From: Wurfbainia villosa | Lineage: Eukaryota > Streptophyta > Magnoliopsida > Zingiberales > Zingiberaceae | DNA: 64,000 nucleotides | Direction: 5' to 3' | Assembly: GCA_025175895.1 (NCBI GenBank) | Contig: JAKLTH010000222.1 | Location: forward strand, 1,178,001 to 1,242,000 | Part shown: piece after piece, positions 22,187 through 33,700 of the stretch | Layout of the letters: each line of letters begins with the position of its first letter | Numbering within the stretch: position 1 is the first letter of the stretch | Translations under genes and position numbers: made by a program | Notes under the pieces: generated by a model | What the model saw: only the letters and a program-made list of their open reading frames with translations | Database searches by the model: none | Told to the model about the DNA's origin: nothing

Positions 22187-24134
22187 CTACGAGGAGGTAG
22201 AACTCCAAAATTTTGTCACCATTAGGCCAAAATTTCTTACTTGACATGGGTAAATATGATCCATGTAAGTGACCTCCTGTGTTTCCCTTAGAAAATAATG
22301 CTCAGAATTGTGATGGATCCATGTTCCGATATACGATGATCGCAATAACATGCAAGCAAAGAATTCGAAATTGAAACTCACCGCATATGCAACTTCGCTA
22401 TCCAAATCAACAATATGAAGAAGCTATTGTCAGATTCCATTTCCGTTTGTAAATATGGGAATACCAAGAATATAATCGAGTTCTTTCTCTCCTTTCATCA
22501 ATCTCTTTAATAGCGTAAGGTGTTAGAAAACCCGACCTTTTTGAAGATTCTTCTACTGTTATAGAACCATCGAGCAAGCTTTCTTAGTGTTGTCAATTAA
22601 ACCGGTGATGGGGAGTTCACGTGTTTCCTTGAATAATGCATTTAAACTCTGAACAATTAGTGGTTAACATTGTGTACTTCCCGCCAGAAAGTGTGCATCG
22701 CCCATCTTTTGGATCGATCTTTTGTAGCCACGCATATGCTTCCTTGTGTTTGTCATGCATATTCGTCGCATTAATCGATCAAAGTCAACTCTTGTATTGG
22801 CTCTCTGCCCAAAATAAACCTAATGAGGATCTATCCTGCATTCATACCATGTTTACAAGACAAGTGATAGCGTGATGGATACACTTTGTTAATCGCCGAT
22901 ATAATCCTGTCTATCCGATACAATGCTCAACGACTGGGCAGACATCAAGGAATGTCTTTACATGATCCAAAAACCACTCCCAGGCAGATCCACATTCAAC
23001 TTCGACAATTCCAAATGCAATCGCATAATTTCAGATTCACAATGGCAAGAGCTATTAGCAAAACACCATGATACTTGCACCATATGTAGCATCAATTCCA
23101 ATTAGTTTTCGCAAATACACCAATACTCTTCGACAAGCACCAAATGCCCAAAAACATCGCTGAATTGATTTTCACCATTTCTTAGTAATCGCAACATATA
23201 CGTATCGTGATCTCTAACTCTTAACTCACGCAAGTACATCGAAGATCAATATAGGCCCGATCAAAATCACCTACCACTCTTTTAATGCTTTACTGTATGC
23301 TTTCTTGTATGAAATGTGAACACCAAACCTAGCTTGCATTTCTCTTGAATTGAACTTGGTTTGTAATCATCGAGGTAGCTAACCCCCTATCTGGTTTGCT
23401 ACAAATGTGGATGTGTAAGTATGATGATCATTGTTTTCCCTAACACCGTCACATTCATGCCGCTACATATTTTGTAACAAATGAACTTCACGTCTCCACT
23501 TGCAACTAGACTCCATGAACAAGGCTGACTAAAGCAAATAACTTTAATTCTATTGAGTCTGGTGTCAATTGGCTTGTATCTGAAGTTTTTTAGCATCGCA
23601 TGCCTTACTAGTGCATCTTTAAACTCTTGTCGAGAGGAAAAAACTTGTCCAGTGAAAAATTCATTTGAATCTGATGAACCGACATCTGCCAATAGTCTTA
23701 TTTGTGGATTTAAAACATAGGGATCATCAGCAATTGGGAACACTTCCTCTAAGTCACTATACTGATCTGGGTTTAACTCACCTTCTTCATGTTGGATATC
23801 ATCAGCTAAGAATTCTTCCGAAGAATTTGTATATTCTAACTCTTCTATCCCATGTATATCACTTACCTCCTCTTCACTCCAAGTTTGTTCAAAATATTCA
23901 TGATCTACTGTGGTAGCAGTGACAAACTCTTCTTCGAGTATGGAACGAGCATCTCTATTTATATCAAGGTGTTGATCACTGGTAATTCTATTGCCCACAT
24001 CAGTAAACTGAGATGAAGATGGAATATTACTTGGGCACAGATTTATGGAATCTTGATCATCTAACTCTCTATCCTTCAAATTTGATTTAATTGTTTCTAA
24101 AAATATTAACACTTCATTAGGAAGGGGGTCGTCC
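22187..24134 (-). pseudogene. MuDR-type transposase relic
   Basis: An exon starting at 24134 (acceptor TTTGCAG) runs to about 23402. It holds an acidic N-terminus and then the MuDR DNA-binding domain (TGQVFSSRQEFKDALVRHA, FSQPCSWSLVAS). Downstream, in shifting frames with stops, are MQARFGVHISYKKAYSKALKEW (about 23290-23350, longer than one motif), FWAFGACRRVLVYLRKLIG, IDATYGA (first catalytic Asp, about 23085-23105), YAIAFGIVEVECGSAWEWFF, a SDRQ motif (second Asp, about 22915-22926) and VYPSRYHLSCKHG. A C-terminal segment (22190-22405) includes LRETQEVTYMDHIYPCQ, as in transposase C-termini. At least several frameshifts and nonsense codons break it. This identifies the element as a MULE independently of its ends. 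Confidence 0.85.
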
Positions 24135-24640
24135 CTGCAAATGTTTTTAAAATCAACACTGTTATATGTAGTGTGCTATGCAAGTAGGCTGAATTTTTTT
24201 AACTAGGCTTTAGAAGTCTGAAGACAAGTGGAGGATGAGAGTTTATGGTTAGGTTTCCCAATTATGCACTTAACTAATTAGAACATTTGATGTTGATAGG
24301 GCCATCAATGGGTATTTACCGAAACCCATTGATGGACCTTTCAATGTTGAACTTATGAACGGTTTATATGGAATAGAAGAGGAAGACATTTACAGGGTTT
24401 ATGTGCAGAGGGATACTTAGTTCCCACACTTCGTCAGGCAGTTATGGGTGCGTGTCAATTGGCACGCAGCATGCCAATTGGCACACTCGTCTGAATGTTG
24501 GCACAGAGCATTAATTTTCATAACTACTGTTTGGGAGTATAAGGAAAGGTGGAGAATGATAGTATAGGTCACGCTTGGACTCATCCCGCCTAGAGGACTT
24601 TATTTATCTCCAATATAAATTGACAAAGACCACTCTTTTT
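24135..24640. other. Non-coding MULE segment with two hairpins
   Basis: Contains one isolated copy of the CCATCAATGGGT...ACCCATTGATGG hairpin (24302-24336). A second palindrome lies at 24452-24486 with arms GTGTCAATTGGCA and TGCCAATTGGCACAC; each arm is itself nearly palindromic. It is upstream of the transposase relic and could be its promoter. Confidence 0.4.
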
Positions 24641-25660
24641 CGGCCAGTTCCTCTCCATGGTGTTGAAATTTATATCCTGCATCTACGGTGGTCTTTGGGA
24701 TATAAATTCCCAAAGACACCACCATTTATCTCGACTTCCATCTCCTCTTTGGGATATTTAAGCGAGAACCACCGTGTTCTTTGGGGTTTTAGTTCTCGAC
24801 CACCAACAATTTAAGAAATTTGATGTACATGGTCTTTGGAAATTTCATTCCCAAAGACACCATGGTGTTCGGGGTTTTAATCCCATTATTACCCGGTGGT
24901 CTTTGAGATATAAATTCCCAAAGACCACCATTTATCTGGGTAGTTCCATCTCACAGTCTTTGGGATTTTTAAACGCGAACCACCGTGTTCTTTGGGGTTT
25001 TAGTTCGACCACCAACAATTTCGCAACTTATATGTACATGATCTTTGGAAATTACATTCCCAAAGACCATGTGGTGTTCTTTGGGGGTTTTAATCTCATT
25101 ACCACGGTGGTGCTGGGATATAAATTCCCAGCATCACCATTTATCTCGACCAGTCCAATGTCAATGGTACTGAGAGTCTTATTCGCAGGACCATAGTGTT
25201 GCTGAGGTTTCAAATCCCAGCACCACCCTTAATGTCGACCACTTATATCTCCCTGGTCTAGTGAATTAGATTCTCAGCACCAAGGTGTTGCTGAGAGTTT
25301 GAATCTCATTACCATGGTGGTGCTGGAATATAAATTACCAGCACCACTATTTATCTCGACAAGTTCATTCCCCATGGTGCTGGGAGTATTAAACTCGACT
25401 ACGGTGACGAGATTTAAATTTCCAACACCTGCATTTTATCCCGAATTTGTTGAACCTTAATGGTCCGAGAATTTGAAGCCAAATACACGATGTTATCGGG
25501 ATTTAAATTCAAAGATCACTTTTTATCCAGATCAAATGAGCAGATTTCATGGCCAAAGACCACCTACTCTCCCATGGTCTGGATTTTAAATTTTAGGGAT
25601 CCGGTGGTCTGGGAATTTCATCCCAAGACCACCTACTTCTCGCATGATTGAATCTCCTAG
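24640..25660 (-). repeat. Array E: outer palindromic array inverted to array A
   Basis: Units of about 210 bp starting near 24687, 24894 and 25106, then degrading. Clear hairpins: GTCTTTGGGA-TATAAAT-TCCCAAAGAC at 24691-24717 and TGCTGGGA-TATAAAT-TCCCAGCA at 25111-25133. The unit is the reverse complement of that in array A. Confidence 0.85.
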
Positions 25661-26116
25661 TGCTGGTAATATCAATCAGGGAACTTAAGTAATCGTGAGA
25701 TTTAATTGGAAGCATCACCTTTTAAGTTAGGTGAAATTTGCTTAGGTGGCGACAAAACTCGATTATGAATCTTCTGCATCGCAATTATGGGTGCATTGGT
25801 CTACTTTGGTATGATATGCCTACATCATATTTATGAGTGTGTGACAAACTTGGCTATACAACCACCTACAATGCATTTATTAACCTCATAGTCGTCTCAA
25901 GAATAAAAATATATACATACATGATAATACCATGTGAAGAGGCTGGTGAGTGAGCTGCGCCAACTTCTGGATTAAGTGCTGATATATTCGTGAGAGCAGT
26001 GATGTCGTTGATAACTATTAGGGTTTCATAAAAAATGGTGTTGCTCAGTTGGTTTACGGAGGAAACCTGTGTGTGGTGCTCATCAACAGCATGGTCCTGC
26101 CACTCCCACGCGGCTG

Positions 26117-26308
26117 GAAGTGATGTTTGGATGGCTCGGGATTTCCAGTTGTGGCTCGGATGGATGCAAATCTCTCTCTACATTAAATTGCAATCTGTTT
26201 GGTGGAAGGGGTATTTTGGAAATTATGTACGCGATTTGGTAATTCTGAAAGTATAGTGCGCGTTTTAGACATTTCGAAACTTTAACAACTGTGTTTGATA
26301 AATTGCCG
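26117..26308 (-). repeat. Right terminal inverted repeat of MULE
   Basis: Reverse complement of the left terminal repeat. The outer ~107 bp is about 92% identical by eye. Confidence 0.85.
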
Positions 26309-26317
26309 AATCCTTTT
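26309..26317. repeat. Right 9-bp target-site duplication of MULE
   Basis: AATCCTTTT immediately after TAAATTGCCG, identical to 10435-10443. Confidence 0.9.
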
Positions 26318-27703
26318 TCTAGAAACTCAATTTCTTTTGCCTACACCGTTTGAGAAAGTCAATAACTAAGTGAAATATTTATCACATGATATTTTAGAAT
26401 TAATTTTTAATGAATACAAAATACCTTATTGATTTTTTAATTTACTCGATGCAGAGATCACTATATCAAATCAAAGTCTCTTATAATTTATTATTTTTTA
26501 TTAAATTAAAAAATTGATCGTAAAATACATTTGACATGAATATTATTATATTTTATCATCCTAATTCTATTCCTCTATTGAGCAATTTCATTACTGTTGT
26601 TTTCATATGTGCTCATTCTTGAGATTCCTAGCAAATTGCGAACACCTTAAAACCAACCACATTATTTTTCCCCCCACCTATTCTAGTGACCTGCGCTACA
26701 AAACATGTCTTGCATTGTTTTTTTTTATTGATATCGAAATATTCAAACTTTCGATCCGACTAATCTCTGAAAATGATCGATCTTATTTTATGGACCTTCA
26801 AAACACCTCTCTAACAACTGAATCGGATAAGATCAAAACTCAAATAGTCTCCACCGACCATCAAAGATAAATCAAAAAAATATTCGTAATTTTTTTACAA
26901 TTCAATCGGGACTCCACAATAACATCATTCCTAAACAACAGTCCAACGTCGAAATCGTTTTCTGTCCACCGAATAAACTTCTAATCTCAAGACCGTTCGA
27001 ATGAATTTTTTCTAAATTCACTATCGAACGATGTTGTAACAGAAAATCGAACTGTATTTTTTTTTTTTTTCATTCTAATCTTGATCTTTTTTTTTTTTCT
27101 ATTCTAGAAAGAATCAGAGAATTCAGCTCCATTTTCCTAATCTTGTTGAGCTCCCGTCGCAGCCTCTAGCCCTCCCCACTAATGATTATCAATCTCCCCA
27201 TCCTTCTACTTCCACACCGATCTACTATCTTCTCCTCTGAAGTCGGTGCTACTTCTGCGTGTTGTAGATCTGCTATCTCCTCTAAAATTGGGCTAACTCA
27301 CCAAAAGCCCTAGCAGGAAGACATCGCCAGAGGAGGCTCATTGTTGCAGCTGGCCATCCAACCTCTTCGTCAACAATTGATCATCGCCAGTGCCGGTTAG
27401 CATATAAAGAGCATACTATTCTAATAAAAAAAAATCATTTAATGACTATATCAAGGAGCTCCTTACCTTCAACAACATATAATGAAACAATAAAAAACAA
27501 TGTCGCAGGCAAACTAAGCTAAACTTGAAGGTTATGAGGGAAAAGAAAGAAAGGAAGAAAGTGTACAAGTCACAACTGCATCAAAGAAACCATTGCTTGG
27601 TTACTCCAAAAGCATGTTTTCTCTCTTTCAATTTGTCAAAAAGGACTCGCCATGATGCCAATAAAGCATACAGAATCTGAACTCTAATGAACCAGGCCAT
27701 TAG
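26318..27703. other. Intergenic with a dispersed repeat copy
   Basis: Before the MULE insertion this flank was continuous with 10434 and so belongs to the upstream region of the 181-aa gene. A repeat at about 26718-27060 (TTCAAACTTTCGATCCGAC at the start, AAATTCACTATCGAACGATG near the end) has a degenerate relative at about 60175-60505. No gene is recognised. Confidence 0.4.
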
Positions 27704-30700
27704 TTACACAGGAGCATACGAACCTCGGTTGTCCCTACCATATCCACTCAACCGTCTTGCAAAATTACCTAGCATATTCTGCAAGGAAGATAAGAAGTCA
27801 TTGTAACTGCATAAATTGTAATTTTTGATCGAAAATGAAAAGTAGAAAATCTCAATTTTTAGGATTAAATTTGATACTAACTTGATATAGTATAATTTTC
27901 ATTAAGATAAACAACTGCATACACAAACATACCTTTGCTCTGTGTGGCAAGCTGAGCCAAAAATCTAAGTTCGGAATAGCCTGGCAAAATTGCAAGATTA
28001 GCCCTTAAGTTTTACACTGGATATTTATGCGTAAAGTTGCTTCTAGAAACACTTGAAGAAGACATTTGCGTAAAATTGCTTCTAGGAACACTAGAGAAGA
28101 AAACAGTTTCTGCATATTTTCGGGTTCAAAATAATCAACATAACAGTATCAAATAGCTATCAGATGAAAACTGGATTCACATTCCAGCAGACGTTTCTTA
28201 AGGCTTGTCCAATGGCTATCATTAATTGTTAGGTCAGGTACTATGAAAACTTACGAGTATTCTACTAGTTCTTTTTTTTTTCTTTGGACAATTTTCTTGC
28301 AAATCATACTCATTCCACCTGCATAGGGAATTATCTAAGCAGAAGGTTCTGTAGTTGTCAAAATATCAATGCAGATAACCTGAGTTGGATTGGTATTGGC
28401 AAAGATCGATTTGGTGTTTTCAGAGAAATAGGTCAGCTTATGAAGATTGCTGGTCAATTTTAAAAATATTAGGGTTCAAAGAAGTAGCTAGAAATCAGCA
28501 AAATTTTAATAGAAAACGGATGAAATTAATTGAAATTTCATCAAATTAAGAGGAAATTCATTGTGTCGATTGCAATTGGTTAAATTTGGCTAATTCTGGA
28601 AACTCAACTGATCTAGCCGATTGTTTATCCATCCAGTTTTGAATTCCAGTGAATTCACATGTAAGAAAAAAGAGTCTTCATTGCTTGCTTATATCTCACT
28701 ATTCATCATAACTCCTTGTTGTCCTCCTCATTATTTTTTTTCTCTTTTTTCCTATTGATTCAGATTTCACAAGTTCTAGTGATCCAATACAACCAGCATT
28801 AAGATATTTTCGAATCGACACCAATATCAATTTTGATAACCATGAAAGGTTACATATCCAAAGAAAAAGAGGTCATGGCACATTGAGCATGCATAAGTAG
28901 GATCTGGAATTTGAAAGGATCTATGTACCCAGCTAAACCAATTCACGGAATTCTAATTTCTAAGTGCAACAAGAGATGGATAAGGTTTGCATATCTTTTC
29001 TTGCAAACTCTTATCCTACATCAAACTCACTCAAAGATTATTAACTTTTCATCAATCTTGTCTTTAACCCAAATTCGTCCTTCTTGTGGGTATCAGTGTT
29101 CAGACTCAATCTGACCTTTAGGACTAATTAAACAAATTCAACTCCAACTATCATCCTGTACTCAATTATTCGGCAACCATCACATGGACAATCCACATGA
29201 AAATATCTTGTGTTGCAAGTAAAATCAAATCATGGTGTTCATGATCTTTGGTTTTATTTCAAGTTGCACCCAGTGAAAATATGAGTGATATAATGAAATC
29301 AAAACAGCATGAAACTAAAAAATATTATTTATTTTGGCTTCGGCATCACATGAAACCTAGCAGATCAAATGCTTGAACACATACCAGCACAACTTATAGA
29401 AGCCAAAAAAAATAGAAGAAGTCTTACTTCTGCACCATGAATCCCCTGGAAAAAGAACCTGTAGACTGTGCCTAGAAGGATGTAGCCCACTAAGAAGCAC
29501 AAAATGCTGCAAACACAAAGCAGGAACAAGTGCTTTAGCATTATAGAATTTTTATTTATAAAGAGACGCATGGAACTAATCCAAGCGCAACAAGCCAAAA
29601 TGGAGGTATGACTTATGAAACACACATCATAATTACTGTTCCAAACAAGCCCCATCCTCTCCCATTTACATAAATAACTTTTGCACACCCAGATGGATGC
29701 CTAAGAGCCACAGCCTGCAGAGTTCAGTTCAATGATGTCTGTTATCCTTTAATCACTTTATACGAAAAGTTAACCCTACATTAAAGATCAGTTATATAAC
29801 TGCAGAAAAAGGATTTAAGTCAAAAGCTAATAGCATTCACTGTCAGTAAATCATCAACAAACATCTAGTGATCCTTCACCTTTAGCTAAAAGAAAAAGAA
29901 CAATCAGAGATTATCAGATCATTATATGCTTCCCAATAAGTACGCTGAGCAATCCAGAAAGTATCTAACTAGAAGCAAATGACAATAAAATGAGAGTACT
30001 GGGAAAAAAAATCTAAATTCTCAATAAAGGAATCACAAATAAACATATCTTGAACAAATTTTAGAATATGATAACTTGCAGGATTTTAATTAAGCAAGTA
30101 ATCATATACATAAGCAAGAGCAACCAAGATTGATTTTAGAGAAGGTGAATCAATTAAAACTGGTGGTTCAAGGAGGGTAGCAGTCACTAAGAATTTTACT
30201 CATAAATAAATAAATGCACTGCTCCTAACTTGAGTAGATATTAATTTTGATAGAGCTGGATAATAGAAGATGCAGAAAATGACAAGATTGCCAGAAACTA
30301 TTGATATATATACTATCAAAGACTAACAACTCCTAGCTAGTTCATTCTTCAGGTATCCACTAACTTAATTGTCATCATTGTGGATATTAAACAAAGCGAA
30401 AAGGAGTCTGATTGCTGTTTCCTTCTCATAGTTGTCATAACATCTTTTTCTTGCATACATGAGAACTACATGAAAACCTGGATGTTCTCTTTTTAATCCC
30501 ATTCTAGAGAGAAAAAGAAAGTAGAGATTTTTGCACTCACATAGTCACATTTTCCTGTAATGTTCAGAGAATTTGGAACCTGTGAATAAAGTTTTAGGAA
30601 AGTCAAAATCAAATAGATAACCATAAAATCTAAGCATGCATGTATTGGTATAAAAAAATGGAATGTCATACTTGGACTTCATTTGAATCACAGAAGATGG

Positions 30701-33700
30701 AAACAGAAAGCGAGCAATTATCCTGGGTTCCGAATGAGGATGTCTTAACAAGAACACCTTTTAAAGGATTCTTCTGATCTGTTCTACAATCAGTAATAAG
30801 TAATATCAGTTTTATTATTAACAAATATCAATGAACAACTTTCTAGGAAACTCAACATGTGAAAATATGGCACAGAAAAATCCTAGAAATGTGCAAGTAC
30901 TTCAAAGCTGATCCAGAACAATGGCACATATACTTGACATGGATAATCCGCCAGTAAAGTGCTGTGTTTTCAGCACTCACAACAGGTTTCATTCAAAGAG
31001 CTTGAGGCTGCACCTTGCCTTACCAGCATACAGTTGATTATTTTTATAAGGTCCATGAGTTTCTTTTGACATTACCTAAGACTTTGTGTGTGCACTTCTG
31101 TGCTGCTGCTGTCAATTAGCAAAATAATACAAGATTTGAAGCAGCAATCTACCATTAGTTCCAACTTAAAAGTCTAGGTTCCAGTTTGCATGAGCAAGTA
31201 AGATAAACAGAGAAATAATGAGGCCTCCTACTCCAACATAAGGATCAAGTATGTCCTGAGATACAAAACCAAAAATCTAGGGTTTTAGTAACATAGTTGA
31301 GCAATAGATTGTTCAGAGCATTGTTGTAGATTGTAGCTTGATCTAACAAAAATTTAAAATGCACAAATAAATATGCTATCCCTTGTAAAATCATAGGTTA
31401 ATAATGACAAATGACAAATCCATAACTGCCAGAACTTATAACATAGTAACATAACACTTTATAGCAAGAAAGTCATAAGATGCATGAGCAAAACAGAGAT
31501 GCAATTAGCAAGTACACAGGAGAAAAAATATTTTGGTTCAAGAAAGAAACAAGTTAACTCAAGATGTCGTGAAAACAAGGTCAAGAAGAACTGAGAAGGA
31601 TAATGGATCCCTCTGAGGATATGCAATTACTAAGTAACAGAAACATCATCATTGTAGCCGCCCAAATATCAAGACTAATTAAAATTCATAGTTGGTCATA
31701 GTAGTAACTAGTAACCACCAAAGGACTTCAATGACCTCCCAAAGCCAACATAAAGGAGCTCAACAGAACTTAAAAAGGATCCAAATTGTATTAATAAGAT
31801 TGATAATGGATAAAGTCGTCATGATGACAAATTCAAATGCATGGCATGTGACCTGCCTATAAGTTTGACTAATGAAATCATGACAAATAAAAGTAAGCCT
31901 TACCTATAAGAGCCATGTATAAATCTGAAGACCTCCCAATGGTTGTGCAAACAGGGTATCCTGCACACGCAACTAATATTAGTGCAATTGGAACTACCAC
32001 ACATATGCAGGAAGAATCGAGGTTCAAAATCAACAATACTATTTCAATACCATACCGGCATTACAACATATGGTGCTGGTAGAAAATTAGAGGGCGAAAC
32101 AGAAGGAAATGAAAAGGAAGAAGAAAAAACAATTATATACCTAACATTGGAATTTGTCTCAATAGCAATGATACAGTTTTGAGATTCAATTGTATGCTGC
32201 AAACTGCCCAATACTAACAAACATCATTTCAAATATTTTGTAGCTTGTCAAAAGGTGTCGAATGTTAGTATGACATGATACCCATTGACATAATTAACAC
32301 GACACAAATTGATTATTGCACTGAGTAATATCGAGTTTCAATAATTTATCGAAACGATATATTTGGACCGTGCCGCCCAGCACGATACGAGATTTCAAAT
32401 CATATCGGAATTACTATTCGGCCTGGAGAACATTGATCATCATGACAAATTGATGATGGCAAAATATTGTTTGTTGCTATTATTTTTAAACTGGAATGGC
32501 GAGAAATAAATACAAAAATAAATAGCATGGGCAATTATTTGCAAAGGCAAAGCATCCAAAGGGCTAAATAAGTTCAATGCTGCTTTGAAGATTGAAGTTA
32601 GATTTTTTTTTTAAAGTTATACATAGCCTCACCACTCATATTCCGAATAGCCCTTCTTGGTGCATATTATTTGTCCACTAAACTCTGCTAATTGTGAAAA
32701 TTAGAATTATGATTGAATCGATTATATGTAATTTAGCATGTGAGTATAAGATCCATTGGTAAGGATACGAGTAAATGCCCTGTGATGTTGAAGATAATCC
32801 TCCATGACCAATGTAAGAAATAGGATTGCCTGGTAAATGCTCTGTTGCATAATTTAGTTAACTTGTACTTCAATAATTTCCTTCAGTGATAAACTGCCGA
32901 CATTAAACATAGACAGGACAAATCAGACATAGGACAAATGTTAATTTATTCCCTTTTTTGGCACTGATAAAGTATATACTTTGAGTAAAAAGATACCACA
33001 AACAAGAGAACATGTTACCTTCTATGTTGCTCACCACAAGTGCACTGCATGTCATACCACAGTGAAGTGGACCACCACAATCCTATTTGCATGAATAAAA
33101 GAAAAAAAAATCAGAGAAAACCAAATCTTTAAGCATCCATGATGGATAAAGATTGGGCAATTATGTAACATTCATCTAAAAAGCAAGTTCAATTAACAGC
33201 AACAAGCCAAGAACTGCTCCTATGTCAAACGCTTTGAAATTTCAGATAATTCTACCAGCAATGTGCTACAGTATCACCTAGAATTATGTAAAAAACAATC
33301 TGTCACAATATTATCTTTCAAGTATAATGCAGCCATATACTTGACCAACCAAAAGGTTTTATCATCAAACAATGATTTTGAATAAAATTTATTACTTAGC
33401 TAAGACTGAAGCACTACTTAGAAGTTCTGATGCAACTACAAATGCAAAAGAAAAAGAAACAGGGTATATTAAAAGGTGAAACATAACGAAATCAGTTACC
33501 TGACAGCCAAAACATCTTGGTGGATCATGGTTGAAGATCATTTGATCACAGAGCTGTTCAGATCGAGATTAAGTCAGATACATAGAATATCATAGTCGCT
33601 TTGAGTTATTTTATTAATGGAAACACAATAAGTTGTCACACAAAGAAGAACAAATAATCACAGTTGCCATGAAATTCTTAATAGCTAAATTGTCAATGGA

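Larger units (their letters stand above)
10444..26308. mobile_element. 15.9-kb Mutator-like element (MULE)
   Basis: Both ends begin CGGCAATTTAYCAAACACAG read inward. The terminal inverted repeats extend over about 10444-10630 and 26117-26308. In the outer ~107 bp I count about 8 differences; similarity then decays but continues to a shared CGAGCCAT motif. A perfect 9-bp duplication (AATCCTTTT) flanks them, the hallmark length for Mutator elements. Inside are, in order, an outer palindrome array, a plus-strand PMD-Ulp1 gene, arrays and a repeated module, a minus-strand PMD-Ulp1 gene, another array, a minus-strand MuDR transposase relic, and an outer array inverted relative to the first. The intact ends and duplication show that the whole interval moved, or assembled and moved, as a unit. 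Confidence 0.9.

Noticed and set aside
11090..25660. CRISPR-like array
   Set aside because: Units are palindromic and regularly spaced, but the spacers are themselves repeated and the context is a eukaryotic transposon. Nothing supports a CRISPR locus.
31200..31265. Extra exon of the Atg27-like gene (DILDPYVGVGG)
   Set aside because: Exons 31904-31960 and 30672-30778 join in phase without it and reproduce the family spacing. It also lacks a convincing donor.
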